DNA of 64,000 nt. Source: Lepisosteus oculatus. Its lineage: Eukaryota > Chordata > Actinopteri > Semionotiformes > Lepisosteidae. The stretch lies in assembly GCF_040954835.1 (NCBI RefSeq), contig NC_090697.1, forward strand, positions 42,654,788-42,718,787. The letters are read 5' to 3'. The notes below the pieces were generated by a model. That model did no database searches. It saw only the letters and a program-made list of their open reading frames with translations, and was not told where the DNA came from. This document shows, piece by piece, positions 37,601 through 47,700 of the stretch; within the stretch, counting starts at the first letter, position 1, and every line of letters starts with the position of its first letter. Both the position numbers and the translations under genes were made by a program.

Positions 37601-37985
37601 TTTTGCAATAAATGTAATTCCTTGTTTTCCTGCAGTCCGTGGTCCAGTACCGCCTCACAGAGACTACCCTCCCGGACCGCCGCCTCCTTTTGGGCCCAGA
37701 GACCTTCCCGCTGGATTTAGGGACCACCATTCAGCTCCACCACTGCCTCATGGCCACAGGGACTATCCCTTTCCTGCCAAAAACCTTCCTCCCGGAGGCA
37801 TTCCACCACCTGGAGTTAGAGACTATCCAGGGCCCCCTCCTCCTGCCCACTTGGGGCCCCGAGACTTTCCTGCTGGGCCTCCCCCTGTGCCCAATATGGC
37901 ACCCAGAGACTACCCTGGCCCAGGAGGGCCTGCACAGCAGGCTGCTCCCAGAGACACGTCCTCAACATTGCAGAACGAACCATAA
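13609..37985 (+). CDS. MIA3: MIA3/TANGO1, ER exit-site cargo receptor (27 coding exons)
   Basis: Coding exons: 13609-13729, 15563-15696, 17474-17560, 17977-20851, 22133-22444, 22779-22924, 25490-25621, 26142-26163, 26272-26360, 26481-26558, 27087-27197, 27801-27872, 28374-28478, 28670-28792, 28907-29018, 29269-29324, 29631-29721, 29848-29986, 30516-30678, 31683-31718, 31804-31871, 32295-32395, 33502-33612, 33800-33892, 33990-34042, 36470-36761 and 37636-37985. They total 6072 nt in frame, 2023 residues (human about 1907). Residues 1-20 are a signal peptide. Residues 40-115 are the MIA-type SH3 domain ([22 protein letters not shown]). An acidic disordered lumenal region follows. The membrane helix is at about 1247-1269, coiled coils at about 1275-1690 and a proline-rich tail to the end. 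TANGO1 binds HSP47-procollagen in the lumen and Sec23/cTAGE5 on the cytosolic side, and organises ER exit sites. Its neighbours TAF1A and AIDA separate it from the paralogue MIA2. Confidence 0.93.
16349..16622 (-). repeat. tRNA-derived SINE, minus orientation
   Basis: On the minus strand the head carries a canonical RNA polymerase III B box, GGTTCAAATCCC, at 16565-16554. It is preceded by TAAGGATCTGCGCCTGTGGC, where an A box would lie. A body of about 200 bases with short TGTCTGTG repeats follows. The tail is AATTGTATAGGGCTAATAAA. The layout is head, body, tail, as in tRNA SINEs. It lies in MIA3 intron 2. It is not a functional tRNA gene, because I see no cloverleaf with an anticodon arm. Confidence 0.7.
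17306..17406 (+). repeat. Fragment of a common fish dispersed repeat
   Basis: The fragment runs from TATCCATTTTCTAATCACTT through a CACACACA run and CAGACCAGGGAGAGTTTTCC to CCTACTAGCATGT and GAGGAAACCAG. It is an internally deleted copy of the repeat seen more fully at 41688-41950. It lies in MIA3 intron 2, just upstream of exon 3. Confidence 0.7.
17977..20851 (+). CDS. MIA3: MIA3 giant lumenal exon (exon 4)
   Basis: One 2875-nt exon, entered in phase 0 and left in phase 1, encodes about 958 residues. The first residues ([19 protein letters not shown]) close the SH3-adjacent region shared with all MIA proteins. Most of the rest is Glu/Asp/Ser/Thr-rich and looks disordered. Islands recur that match other vertebrates, notably EELLEDENA near the three-quarter point and [17 protein letters not shown] near residues 410-425 of the protein. 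The final 130 residues look helical ([16 protein letters not shown] to ERMLDARE) and match the lumenal coiled coil of TANGO1. A single giant acidic exon at this place is typical of MIA3. Several antisense open frames across it are only shadows of its base bias. Confidence 0.93.
20852..22132. other. MIA3: MIA3 intron 4
   Basis: This intron is AT-rich with no repeat or gene that I recognise. The donor (g/gtaaaa) is weak-to-average and the acceptor is tttaaaattcacag. Confidence 0.5.
23290..23640 (+). promoter_or_regulatory. MIA3: Candidate internal MIA3 promoter (short isoform)
   Basis: Within the intron between 22924 and 25490, base composition shifts abruptly to GC- and CpG-richer DNA (GGCCGGCGAGCGTCGCTG, CACTCACGTCGG). 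It contains TGACGTAG at 23351-23358 and TGACGTGT at 23384-23391. The latter 8-mer also stands 51 bases before the main MIA3 start codon. Immediately downstream lies an in-frame alternative first exon. Human MIA3 is known to produce TANGO1-short from an internal start. That this is the matching promoter is inference from position and composition. Confidence 0.55.
23779..23868 (+). CDS. MIA3: Alternative first coding exon of short MIA3 (TANGO1S-like)
   Basis: An ATG at 23779 opens 30 codons (starting [16 protein letters not shown]) and runs to a strong donor, GAT/gtaagt, in phase 0. That is the phase needed to join the exon at 25490, which encodes [12 protein letters not shown] and the membrane helix. 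The joined product would be about 828 residues: no signal peptide, no SH3 and no lumenal domain, but with the membrane segment, coiled coils and proline-rich tail. This corresponds to the known TANGO1S isoform (785 residues in human), whose private first exon likewise ends in a hydrophobic stretch before the LVATLP-type join. A second in-frame possibility starts at ATG 23628 and ends at a donor after 23678. It would give a 17-codon alternative. Confidence 0.65.
23869..25489. other. MIA3: MIA3 intron downstream of the alternative first exon
   Basis: No further exon or recognisable repeat is seen. A short GATA-like run (GATAAGATAAGATAA) lies near 24977. The remaining sequence is unremarkable. 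Confidence 0.45.
25490..25621 (+). CDS. MIA3: MIA3 membrane-spanning exon (exon 7)
   Basis: Forty-four codons in phase 0 at both ends encode [20 protein letters not shown] and then a hydrophobic helix ([18 protein letters not shown]) followed by a basic residue. This matches the segment of TANGO1 and cTAGE5/MIA2 that crosses the ER membrane. It is the first exon shared by the long isoform and the predicted short one, because both upstream choices end in phase 0. Confidence 0.92.
27415..27462 (+). CDS. MIA3: Possible alternative terminal exon of MIA3
   Basis: After a good acceptor (ttgtacttctacag) there are 15 codons and a TAA, in the phase left by exon 27087-27197. If used, the protein would stop inside the coiled coil with the tail [15 protein letters not shown]. 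No clear AATAAA follows closely, so this may be a cryptic site. Confidence 0.2.
   Translation, partial: EKPKTNLHSSGQQSI
32021..32047 (+). CDS. MIA3: Possible in-frame 27-nt microexon of MIA3
   Basis: A 27-base segment is bordered by a pyrimidine-rich acceptor (acctttcttatag) and a CAG/gtacat donor. It enters in the phase left by exon 31804-31871 and leaves in the phase needed by exon 32295-32395. It would add nine residues (read across the junctions as LLGDGNFV plus one). Without it the protein aligns without a gap to mammalian TANGO1, so it would be an optional insertion at the coiled-coil/proline-rich border. Confidence 0.3.
32950..33108 (-). repeat. Degenerate copy of the common fish dispersed repeat
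   Basis: The words GAGTCTGCATGTTCTGTTTG, CAGTCTTCAAATACATGCAG and GTTAGGTTTGCAATTGGGCT follow the order of the repeat seen at 57585-57760. In that repeat the matching words read like 'agtccaaagacatgctgg'. It is a diverged copy in MIA3 intron 22. Confidence 0.5.
33178..33317. repeat. Decayed copy of the fold-back repeat
   Basis: This copy resembles the fold-back at 53977-54159. The left arm is GTTTATTCCATGCTGAAAAA through GGCCGTGGAGCCTTCTTCAG. A shorter inverted right arm (AAAGAAGGCTCCACGACC) follows, and then the shared end CAGCTACCCACCTGAA. The right arm lacks the pyrimidine-rich part, so this is a truncated or deleted relative. Confidence 0.75.
34245..34797 (+). repeat. Full-length 5S-derived SINE
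   Basis: The head is 5S rRNA-like, with GAAGCTAAGCAGGTGTCAG (A-box region) and GTACCTGGATGGGAGATC (C-box region), the internal RNA polymerase III promoter arrangement of 5S genes. The body (GATGAGATGTAAAACC, GTGGTCATTAAAAATCCC, GTGTAACCCCGG) and the tail AAAGTGCTATATAAATTTAA with an ATT run match the copies at 11395 and 46210. It belongs to the SINE3-type class. It lies in the MIA3 intron between 34042 and 36470. Confidence 0.88.
35497..35559 (+). CDS. MIA3: Candidate proline-rich cassette exon of MIA3
   Basis: Sixty-three bases (21 codons, beginning [20 protein letters not shown]) follow a long pyrimidine tract and a CAG acceptor, and end at a strong CCT/gtaagt donor. Entry and exit are both phase 0. 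That matches exon 33990-34042 (ends phase 0) and exon 36470-36761 (starts phase 0). Inclusion would give a 2044-residue protein. The composition, rich in Pro, Ser and Leu, suits the flanking proline-rich tail. I do not know an equivalent exon in mammals, so I treat it as optional. Confidence 0.4.
36470..37985 (+). CDS. MIA3: MIA3 proline-rich tail, last two exons
   Basis: Exons 36470-36761 and 37636-37985 encode about 213 residues, dominated by proline and glycine. The final exon repeats an RD-centred unit: RDYP, RDLP, RDHH, RDYP, RDYP, RDFP, RDYP, RDTS, each followed by PG- or PPP-rich linkers. In TANGO1 this domain binds Sec23 through repeated PPP-type motifs, competing with Sec31 to delay coat completion. 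The stop is TAA at 37983-37985. The reading is fixed by the phase-1 junction between the exons. Confidence 0.88.
37120..37412 (+). repeat. 3' end of a non-LTR retrotransposon
   Basis: The stretch ends with TTCCCTCAGGGGATCAATAA then AGTATCTATCTATT, a tail typical of fish LINEs in which the final short words repeat. A T-rich 3' UTR-like stretch with an ATT microsatellite at 37306-37322 precedes it. A second partial tail (AATAAAGTACTTAATAAAGT and TATCTATCTATT) follows at 37455-37495. It lies in the last MIA3 intron. Confidence 0.6.
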
Positions 37986-38135
37986 ACAGCACGCGCTAGC
38001 CTGGGGTGATACTATATTCACCTGCATAAATTGGACTTTTTTTAATCCTGCTGCTTCCCTCACAGTAAAAATTTGGTTGGTTAAAAAAATAAATAATTAG
38101 AAAACCAGTGTCTTGTCATATGATGTCTGGGACTA

Positions 38136-38141
38136 AATAAA
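38136..38141 (+). promoter_or_regulatory. MIA3: Candidate MIA3 polyadenylation signal
   Basis: AATAAA lies 151 bases after the MIA3 stop and would give a very short 3' UTR. Further AATAAA-like hexamers occur later in the AT-rich DNA, so longer 3' UTRs are possible. Confidence 0.4.
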
Positions 38142-38159
38142 ATCATTTCAATAAGAAAA

Positions 38160-41100
38160 CTGAGGGAGGCCCGCCAACGTGAAGAAACATATTGTGCAAT
38201 ATTACCCTTTTCAGTCTCTTCATTTTTTTTAGATCAGTGGTGTTCTTAAACGCTTTTGAACAATGCAGAGTTTTATTTGAAGTTTCCTGTGGAAATACTT
38301 GTTTAATTATAAACAAAAGTCCAAGTATTCAGTTTTAGCTCTTGAGTTCCACAAGTTCACATTGCATACACCTTGCATCCACCTAAAGCTTTTGCTTTAT
38401 TAAAGGATGTAAAGGTAAGGTGTGTACAAAAAGGTCAGATGTATAACTTATTTTACTATATTCTTAGATTTATTAATAAAGTTAATAAAAACTACACTTG
38501 TTGTATTGTTTTTGATTACTCAAATTTGGGTTCAAATTGCACTGAGGAAAGAGTTTTGGCATTATTTGACAACACCTGTGCATCTTGTACATTTTCTACC
38601 CCTAAGCAGTTTATACTTTGTTTCACATACCAAGAGGCAATAATAACACAAGATATCAGAGCCAGTATGTATGACTAAAATGTCGACTGGAATGGAAATC
38701 ACAAATACATTTAAAACTGCAAATTGGAGAAATAATCTTCAGAAACTATGTTGCAATTAGATTGTTGTTAGTGTGAAGGGGGAAATGGCAAATACTCCGG
38801 TACAGCCCTTCAGTGCACCTTCCTAGCAGACTCACATTGCTGCACACTTTCGAGACGGATTGTGTAGGCAGGGAAAAATCTGATACAAAACTCATAAACT
38901 AATGTATCCATTTACCTTTTAAAATGTTTAAAATTTTGAATGCAAAATACTGGGTATTTTGGATTGGTGGAGAAAGAGTCCTTTTATATGAAGGTATTTG
39001 TAATATTAGTTTGGTGTCTGCAGCATCCAACATAACCTATATTGCTGTCACGTGAAAATCACATTCATTTTATTTTCAGGTTGTTCATGCATCTATTTGA
39101 TCATAACATACTTTGTGTTCAACCCAGTGATTTCATGTGACCATAAATATAGGGAGACATTCATTTTAAGAGTATAAAAGTCAGTATCTGGCTGACTACA
39201 TTGATTTATTTTCTACATTGACTTTTTAATTCGGTCTTTAAAATGTATGGTCAATTGGATTTTTTTTAAATTGAATTTTAAGATATAGTATTCCACTTTT
39301 TTCTTCTCCAGATTGGGTGTATGTATTGGGTAGCTGCCATGCTGCACATTGAAGTACTGCCTAGTAAGTCTGAATAACTGTCTTCAATATACAGTAAGTA
39401 TATGGTCAAAAATGTTCCTGTATACTTCAGAATTCATTCAGCTGCAGCCATTATTAGCTACATTAATAAAAACAAGAGTTCCAGACGTGGCTTCAAAAGG
39501 CAGTCTATCTTCAGATTTAAGTGGGATTGAACATTTACAGTACATGCCAAAGAAAATTAAATTGAAACCTCAAGAAGACTCAAGAACTCACAAATGGTGG
39601 AAGCCAAGGCTGAGTTGACCACAGAGCATTTTTTGTTACAATATGATCCAAGTTGATCAACATACAACATGTACAGTAAGTATGTTGTACTTCCATTAGT
39701 CTTATGATTGCAAATGCAAATAGCTTCATCTTAAAGCAAAAATAAGCTTTGGCATTTCTATCCTTAGTCTTTTGCTGGGACAGTATGTGCATTTTACTTC
39801 TAAAACCAAATCTAGGCCTGTTCTTTGTTGCTTGGGCAGGTGAATAAAGCCACACTCAAATGCTGCAGAAACTATTTCTTCTCTTACATGATAGAATTTA
39901 CAAAACTACACATTTTCAAAGGATAAGGTATAATACAGCACATCTCATTAGAGAAGAATTCAAAGGTTTTGATGAATAGGTCTTTAATATAATTTTTAGA
40001 TATTAAGCTGCTGGGTGCAGATCACCCAGATCTGAAAACCACCAACTTGTGATTTAACCCATGTAATGAAAACAGTGAAAATAAACGCATCTATCCCTTC
40101 TGACTGGATGTTTGTGTGAGCAGAAAAGATTTACCTATATTTTCTTAAAGTCTATTTTGCTGTGTGGGAAATGTGCCTCTTTATATCAATTGTAAATTAG
40201 CTTCAAAGAGATATTTTTCCATTGTACTATCTTCTACATTGAAGTTATTGTTTTTACTATCAACATTCTGAAAATATACATGTAAAAGAAATGGTTTGCA
40301 GAATGTCCTCAACTAATAACTCTTAATTTGATGTAGACCTTACATTTGGAAACAATTACCCATATTATCTGTGACTTAACTTTAACCCTTATTTTACTAC
40401 TACATGACATTAGGATTTTTAAAGGTAGGTACCACGGTTGAATATACTTTCATTGTGAAAAGGAAACTCGCAGTTTAATTTTACAGCAGTTTGCTGTCAG
40501 TAGTAGCTTGGAATACCAAAGCTATCTCATACCACTATAAGATATTATTTCATGTATAATCTGTTTGGCCTGTAAAATATCACAAAACTGTGCATACATA
40601 CTATACTGCCATAGCTACAATAGTTATTAGACTGCATCAAACTGTGTCTTTTATTAAATACTCTTGTTATTATTCAACCACAGTCTTCAAGTTATAAAAG
40701 TCTATAAGTTATAGCATTGCTGTAGGTGTCATTATCGTGTTAATACAGTTAACATATGGTGGATGAACTAAAATGGCTCCTTAAATACCATTTTGTTCTC
40801 ACAGCTAAGGCCACATCTGCTTCAGGAGCCACTGAAACCTTGGCTGGTTTCATCCCCCTCGAACCTGCTTTGCACTTGCACCTCTCCGGTAGCAGCAAAG
40901 CTTTTTTACCCACAAGGGATTGACACATTTCATGTAACTGCACACTTGGGCAAACTTGGCCAGTTAATTTCACGCTCGGTAGGTATACTTATAGTAACAG
41001 TATGACAAGTGTTGAAATTGGGTTCTTTCTTAAATCAAAATGGCAGCCACACCACTATTTTGGTCTGTTGTCATATGTTTCCCATCTCACAAACGGTTAT

Positions 41101-41687
41101 TGTGCAAAACCCATCTGGCCAACTAAATCTAAAATGGTTAGCAGTTTTTCTCACAATTGAAATATTGCTATACACAAGTTCCTTTATAAGCCAGAACAAC
41201 TGCCTCACTGCCATTTTTCACTTCATTTCAAACTGCTGGTCTTGGGAAATGGCACCCTGGTTACGCTGACACTTCCGCAGCTTGCATGTTACATAAATAC
41301 CATTTCTTTCTGCATCAGGTGATTGTGAAGCCTGTTAGGGCTTGTATTCCTTGGAAGTCTTCAAAACTGATAACAGCTTTCCAATTTAAATCGATTTGCT
41401 GGCGATGGCACTTTGATAAGGTAATGCAGGTTCCTCATGGAAAGGGGCGATCTTCCTGTTTTTATGTGCAGGTAGCAAATCTGTGATACAATCAGGCACC
41501 ACTGGTCTTTTTATCTTCCCTGTACAAGCTACAGATAAAAAACACAAAACGACATGGCGTTGCACAACCAGTTTAGAGCACCACTTAGGATTACATCCGT
41601 AATGAATTAGAATGAAGCTACAGGTCATGTCCAGGGAAGTACGGTAGCTATTGTATTTTCCTGTCAAGGAAAGCTACGTTTTATTTT
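38160..41687. other. MIA3-AIDA convergent intergenic region
   Basis: This is AT-rich DNA with no recognised gene, RNA or repeat. The several short open frames lack any recognisable family and splice support. Some of this may be extended MIA3 3' UTR. Confidence 0.45.
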
Positions 41688-41950
41688 GATATCCATCCAT
41701 TATCTAATCACTTTATCAAATTTAGGGTCACAGGGGAACCAGAGTTATTGGGCTCAATGATAGGATACACCCTGGATGGGACACCAGTCCACTGCAGGAC
41801 AAACGCTGGCACAGATATAGACACACACACTCAGACCAAGACCAGTTTTCCCAAGAACCCAATTAATCCACCAGTATGTCTTTAGAGTAAACAAGAACCT
41901 GGAAGAAACCCAGCATAGGGAGAACATAGGATGAACATATAAACTCCATG
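41688..41950 (+). repeat. Common fish dispersed repeat, best copy in window
   Basis: It begins ATCCATCCATTATCTAATCA and continues with GGGTCACAGGGGAACCAGAG, GATACACCCTGGATGGGACA, CACACACACTCAGACC and CAGTATGTCTTTAGAG. It ends near GAACATATAAACTCCATG. These words in this order are found in very many fish loci. The element class is not certain to me, so I name it only as a dispersed repeat. Partial copies are at 17306, 32950 and 57585. Confidence 0.75.
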
Positions 41951-42069
41951 TAGTTAGTACCCCAAAACTGAAGCCTACCTGTCAATTTTAAAGCATTCAT
42001 CTCCAGTGAAATGGTTCCTCCAATTCTTACTGACTTTAAACAAATAATGTGACAGGAAAATGACACAAT

Positions 42070-44796
42070 TATAAAGAAACATGATTTATTTAGAGTTTAG
42101 TACACTTCTTATGAAAATTGTGTGAGCCTGTTCTATTCTGAATGAAGCATACAATAAAATATATTTTTTACAGATCTCTGCAGCACAATTACTGGTTTCA
42201 TTATGTCCCCTAGTTATTCAGTCCTTACCTTTCAGGGTTTTGTGTGCACAGCTATTAAAGGAATGCTTTTGCCTTAATGAATTAACATGAAATTCACAAT
42301 GTATGATGACTAATTGAAATGTCTTTTCTGGTACAGAAAAAGTTTCTTTAGTGTTCTATTTTACAGTTTTATATTAGACATCTACATACATCATCACAAC
42401 ACCCCCCAAAAAAAGGATACCCAAAGTCTAATGTCTTTTAAAGAACAGTCTCACACGATGATTAACAAAGCTTTTTGCTAGAGTGCAAATTTTCTTCATT
42501 GTTTTCTACCTCCAAGCACATACTGCTGAAATCTCAATACTATTTTAAAAGGAAAGAAATGCGCATTTCCTTTCCATGCTTGTCTCTTACTATAAATTTA
42601 AACCTTTAGAGAGTTACAGTAGATGCCACTCATTTACAACCTCTTGTTACCCAGCAGAACGTTTTTATGTGGACGTTGTAAATAACGGTTCAATTTTCAA
42701 CATGTACACAAAACAGCAATATTAAACAGTTGTAGCAACATGCCATGGTTAAAATTATGGTTAAACATAACCATAATCCTCTAATAAACAAAGTGGGTGA
42801 AAAACCAAAATGAAGGCATACACAATATATAAAGCACAGTATATAAACCAAAAATACACTAAATGTTTTTTTATGAGTAAATAAAAATAGTGCTTTACCA
42901 TCTCAGGTGAAAATGAGCAAATTTAAAATTGTCCAATGTGTTGTTTTGTACGATTTTAGTAATATAAAAAAACTCAACACATAATGTATAAAACTATCAG
43001 GACCCAAGAAAGGAAGAGTATATTAAACTGTCTAAAAATTAACATATATAGAACAAAATGATGACTTACTCACAATCACTGCTGATATACATAAGCTGCA
43101 CAATGTAGACTGCTACTTGCAATAAATCTGATGTCCCACCTCTCAGTTTTTATACATACGGTAGGTGCACCATCCATTTTAACAGGCCTAGTATTTCGTC
43201 TTGCTTTTTAAGTCCTGGGTTCTAACAGAACCTCAAGAATGCAAATTGTACTGAAAAAGAAAGAGGTCCACATTTTTAAAAGCAATTATATAGAATTCAG
43301 AAATTACAACATAAAGCACATGTACAACGATCCTGCTGCTACACCTCAGAAGAGACTTTAGTCCCTTAAAAATCCTAAATAAGCTATTAGCAATCTGCAG
43401 TAGTTAACATCTGCTGAGTTACGAGTTCCTTCGAGTTGACAGGAAGAGACTGGTTTCCAAGAAGATGTTGCAAATAGAGAACTGTATTTTTCAGGTCTGC
43501 TAATTAGTGGCATTCACTGTACCTTCACAGAAAATGGGAACAAACTTTGCTCTAGAGCAAAAAACTTTGAAACATTTTCAATCTATAAACCAAACACTTT
43601 CTTTTTCTTATTTACTCTTCAGCTTGTGTTCTTTAAGAACTCTTTTCACCACAGATAATTCTAATGTGTTCAATGAAACTGAACATGGCCTTTTTGTGTG
43701 TACAAATGTAGCAAAGCTACCTGCCTGCTGCTGTCAAGGTGTTTCTTTCTATGTGACACTATGTGAAACTTTAAGTAGTAATAAGATTTGTCAACCAAAT
43801 AAGGCCATGGTTATTGAAAACAAAGATCATCTGAAGTTCATGTGGACAGTTTCTTATCCCAAACAAAAAAAAAGCATATTAATTGAACAAATCTGCAAGT
43901 AGCAGATGTCTGGCAAAAGATAATTCTGGCTTTGCCACTTTATTCAAAATTTTATGTTTAAAAAAAATTAAGTTTCAATTCTAAAGGCATTATGCTCAGG
44001 CTAAACAAAATATCCACACAAGCTTGCCAGACAACCACTGCATCCTTATTGCAAAAAAGCCCTTTTATATAAGACTAGGTAGTGTATCAATAAGGTTTAA
44101 TCCACGTGTGAAAAATACTGAGTGTCAGACACCACCCTAAGAATCCACAAAAAAGACATTCAAATGAATTCTATACATATTAAAAAGGTATTTCCCAAAT
44201 ATACCTTTGATCACTCATTTATATGAAAGTGTGCCACATCCTGTTTGTGTTAGTCCAACCTGTCAGGAGACTCATACAGAATACATTAATTTGTTGTCAG
44301 GGAGTGTTTATTGTTATCCTTTTGATAGTAGAAGCCGGAAGTAGCTCCCCTTAAAAATAAAAAAAGCTGCTTGAAGCTGGTTATTGGAATGTTGTTGCTT
44401 AAGTCAACACTGAGGCTGCTGGTATCCATTTTGCTTAATAATACATCATGAATTTCTTCCGTCATCTCAGAATTTAGTATGAAGCCGTTAGGTATGTAAC
44501 CTGCTTCTGAAGGCTTTTCAACAAGCACTTCAGCCACTGTAGTTGGTAAGTATTGCATGAACAGGGCAGCCACCAAGCCACAGCATGACTGATGCTCTTT
44601 AAAGAAAGAGCTTGACAGCTGTACCAGGGATTTATGAGTGGTTGCACTGTGGCTTTGGTGGCTATGTTTAGTATTGCTGTGGAGGCATGATGGGAAGGAA
44701 CAGCAGATCTGCTGAGTAGCTCTGCTGTACGCAGACACAGTGCTCAGGAGTGGTGTTTGATGTCCCCTTCACATGTAACGCTGCCTGTGAACCCAG
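42070..44796 (-). other. AIDA: AIDA 3' UTR candidate region
   Basis: Downstream of the AIDA stop on the minus strand there is no other gene. TTTATT (AATAAA on the minus strand) occurs at 44307, 43938 and 42085-42090, so the 3' UTR may be about 0.5, 0.9 or 2.7 kb. A 150-codon frame on the same strand at 44738-44286 lies in this candidate 3' UTR and shows no family I recognise. Confidence 0.4.
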
Positions 44797-47700
44797 TTAG
44801 TCTTTATGCAGTGTCTGGTGGAGATGAAGATAGAGTGGTTTCTTTGTCAGAAGATGGAGTTTCTTTCTTTTGAAGTCCGTTGGCTTCTTGTACCTTTAGG
44901 AGTCAAACGAAAAGGTCAGTGTGGGTGACAAACTTACATACCTGTAGACACAACCAACTAGAATCAATACATGCATCTGAAACAAAAACAAAAATCGGAC
45001 TTCGCATTCAAACCTTCAAAGATACTGCTTTGCAAATCTCTCGCAATTCTACAAATTAACCTCAGTCCAAGTCCTGCTTATTAAATCCCTTTCAATTACT
45101 TTTTGTTAACCTTTATAATCTTTTTATTCATATCCATAAATAAAGTTTATCCATAAACCTTCAACTCATTTACTATGGTATGACACTATTTGACAGTTTG
45201 ACAATATTATAAAACCTTTAAAGCCACCCGCAAGATATTTCATTGGTTACTGTTACAGAAAACAAACATAATGCTAATTACTCAGCTCAACACAAAAGAG
45301 ATGATATACTGTACAATAATGCAATACCTGAATTTATACAAGAATACCAAAATATTCAGGAAACCAGCAGCTACTCTCAATCCCACAAGTATACATCAAA
45401 AACATTTGCTCCCACATTTTATGATTTACAGTACTGTAACTTAATGCCAAAAAAACCTACACAACACCTGAAACAAGCAATTAATGCGAAACACAAAAAA
45501 ACAGCACAATTCAAGGCATGCATCCCAACAATGATAACAGGGACCTTTTAAAGGCTTTTAACTCCCACCAATACCTGAGGCATTTGAAAAATATCACTGC
45601 TGTATTCAAACTACTGTACAACTAAAATACAGTACAAAATATATTTTTTTATGTGTTTGAGAAGTGATACTTCATGGTTTCAGTGCATTCAGGAATGACA
45701 TTTTTTACATATATGCTGTAGTGCAACTTTATATTTTGTCAAATTAAAATTAAATAATTGCATGGCAAAAAAGGGATTATGGCTTTGATTGACACTTTTT
45801 GACTGTTTTGGGTTTCATTTCTAAAGTCATTGTATACTAGCAACGACATAGCTTTGTATAAATACACATTTTAACTGCAATTACAAATTATTCCACTATC
45901 CTAGAGGCTGCAAATCATACATTATGAGTGCAAAACATAAATAAATTACAATTACCCAACTCAATACCCACCAACTGTTGACAATACCTAACAATTACCA
46001 AACTTTTAAAATATTTTAAAACTCACTAACAATCAGGTTATTGAGACCGAGTTGATATTATTATTATTATTATTACTATTATTATTATTATTATAACATG
46101 AATTGGCAGCTCTCATACTGAAGTGCTCTCAGTGCTGCTGCTCTTGAATTGACTCATACCACAGATGTTCATGTTTTAATGTCTTCCTCTTTCTCTAAAA
46201 TGGCCAGCTGCCATATCACTCTGGAACTCACAACTGCAAGTGACTGAAGCTAAGCAGATGTGAGCCTGGTCAGTACCTGAATGGGAGACTCCTGCGAAAA
46301 ACTAAGGTTGCTGCTAGAAGAGGTGTTAGTGGGGCCAGCAGGGGGAGCTCACCCTGCAGTCCATATCGGTCCTAATGCCCCAGTATAGTGACAGGGACAC
46401 TACTGTAAACAGGCGCTGTCCTTCGGATGAGACGTAAAACTGGGGTCCTGACTCTCTGTGGTCCTTAAAAATCCCAGGGTGTTTCTTGTAAAGAGTAACC
46501 CTGTAACCCTGGAGTCCTGGCCAAATTTCCCATTGGCCCTTACCAATCATGGCCTCCTAATAATCCCACTCTATGAACTGGCTTCATTACTCTGCTCTCC
46601 TCCCCACTGATAGTGTGGTGAGCATTCTGGCCCACTATGGCTGCCGTCGCATCATCCAGGTGGATGCTGCACATTGGTGGTGGTGAAAGGAAGACCTCCA
46701 TTACCTGTAAAGCGCTTTGAGTGGAGTGTCCGGAAAAGCACTATATAAGTGTAAGCAATTATTAATTATTATTTTTAAAACACATAACTTTCTCCTTGCA
46801 GTTTGGTGCTGGACGTAAGAATCACGGGCCTCTCATTCCTGAGGAACAAGGTGCCGGAACGAACGTGAACTTTCTTTGTGAAATGGCACTTACAGTTCTA
46901 TAACAATGGGACCAGGTTTGATCTCATCCATTTCCATGAAGGCAAAACATTTTGTGCTGGTAAACCTTTTCTTGGGTTTGTAGTGCTTAAATTCAAAGAA
47001 AATAGCTGCCCCTGAAACACAGGTCAAGGACATAAATGAATTTCAGAATCCACTGTATGACAAACACCTGCCCAAGCAAAATCATCTCTTCAAAGCTGAA
47101 ACATGGATATGCATACCTTACTTTAGGAATGTTTGTTTTCTAACATTTTCCATATAATGAAACAATACTCCCAGTGGTATATATATATTCAATTTAAAAA
47201 ACATGCTTATAAAATGTGACAGTTGTATAAAACTTTTTAAATCTATGCCAAGATGTGTTTATGGACATATTTAAAGAGCTAATATAGCTGGGTACATTCA
47301 ATACAGTACAAAAGAAACTAGAAGTGAAAAGTAAATACCTTTAGGAAGTTTCTCAATATGTTTCTGAATTTCTACGTCCACATTAAAATGAATGTATGTG
47401 TCTTCTTTTCTGGAAGCCACTGGGGTATCTTGGACTGGGTTCAAATCGATGCCATTTAGATCTACAGTGAAACAAAACATTAATCTTGTCTGGTGTTTAG
47501 TAAGATAAAATGCCATGAGCAAAGGAACTTTATCTTTATCCAGGCACAACAAATCATTATTAATAATAAGAGTGATATGAGTTGGGGGGTACACTAGTTA
47601 TATCAACATTGTATATTAAATAGCAATCAATATTCAGTATGGGACTGTAAAAAATGAAAACTCGTGGGATGGCTCACTCAGGATACCTGCTTAGGACTGG

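Noticed and set aside
13609-37985. MIA2/cTAGE5 instead of MIA3
   Set aside because: The gene has the giant acidic lumenal exon with EELLEDENA, the SSP..VLD tail motif and TAF1A/AIDA/BROX as neighbours, all of which point to MIA3.
43507-43902. 131-codon plus-strand frame in the AIDA 3' region
   Set aside because: No motif or family is seen and it lies opposite AIDA 3' sequence.
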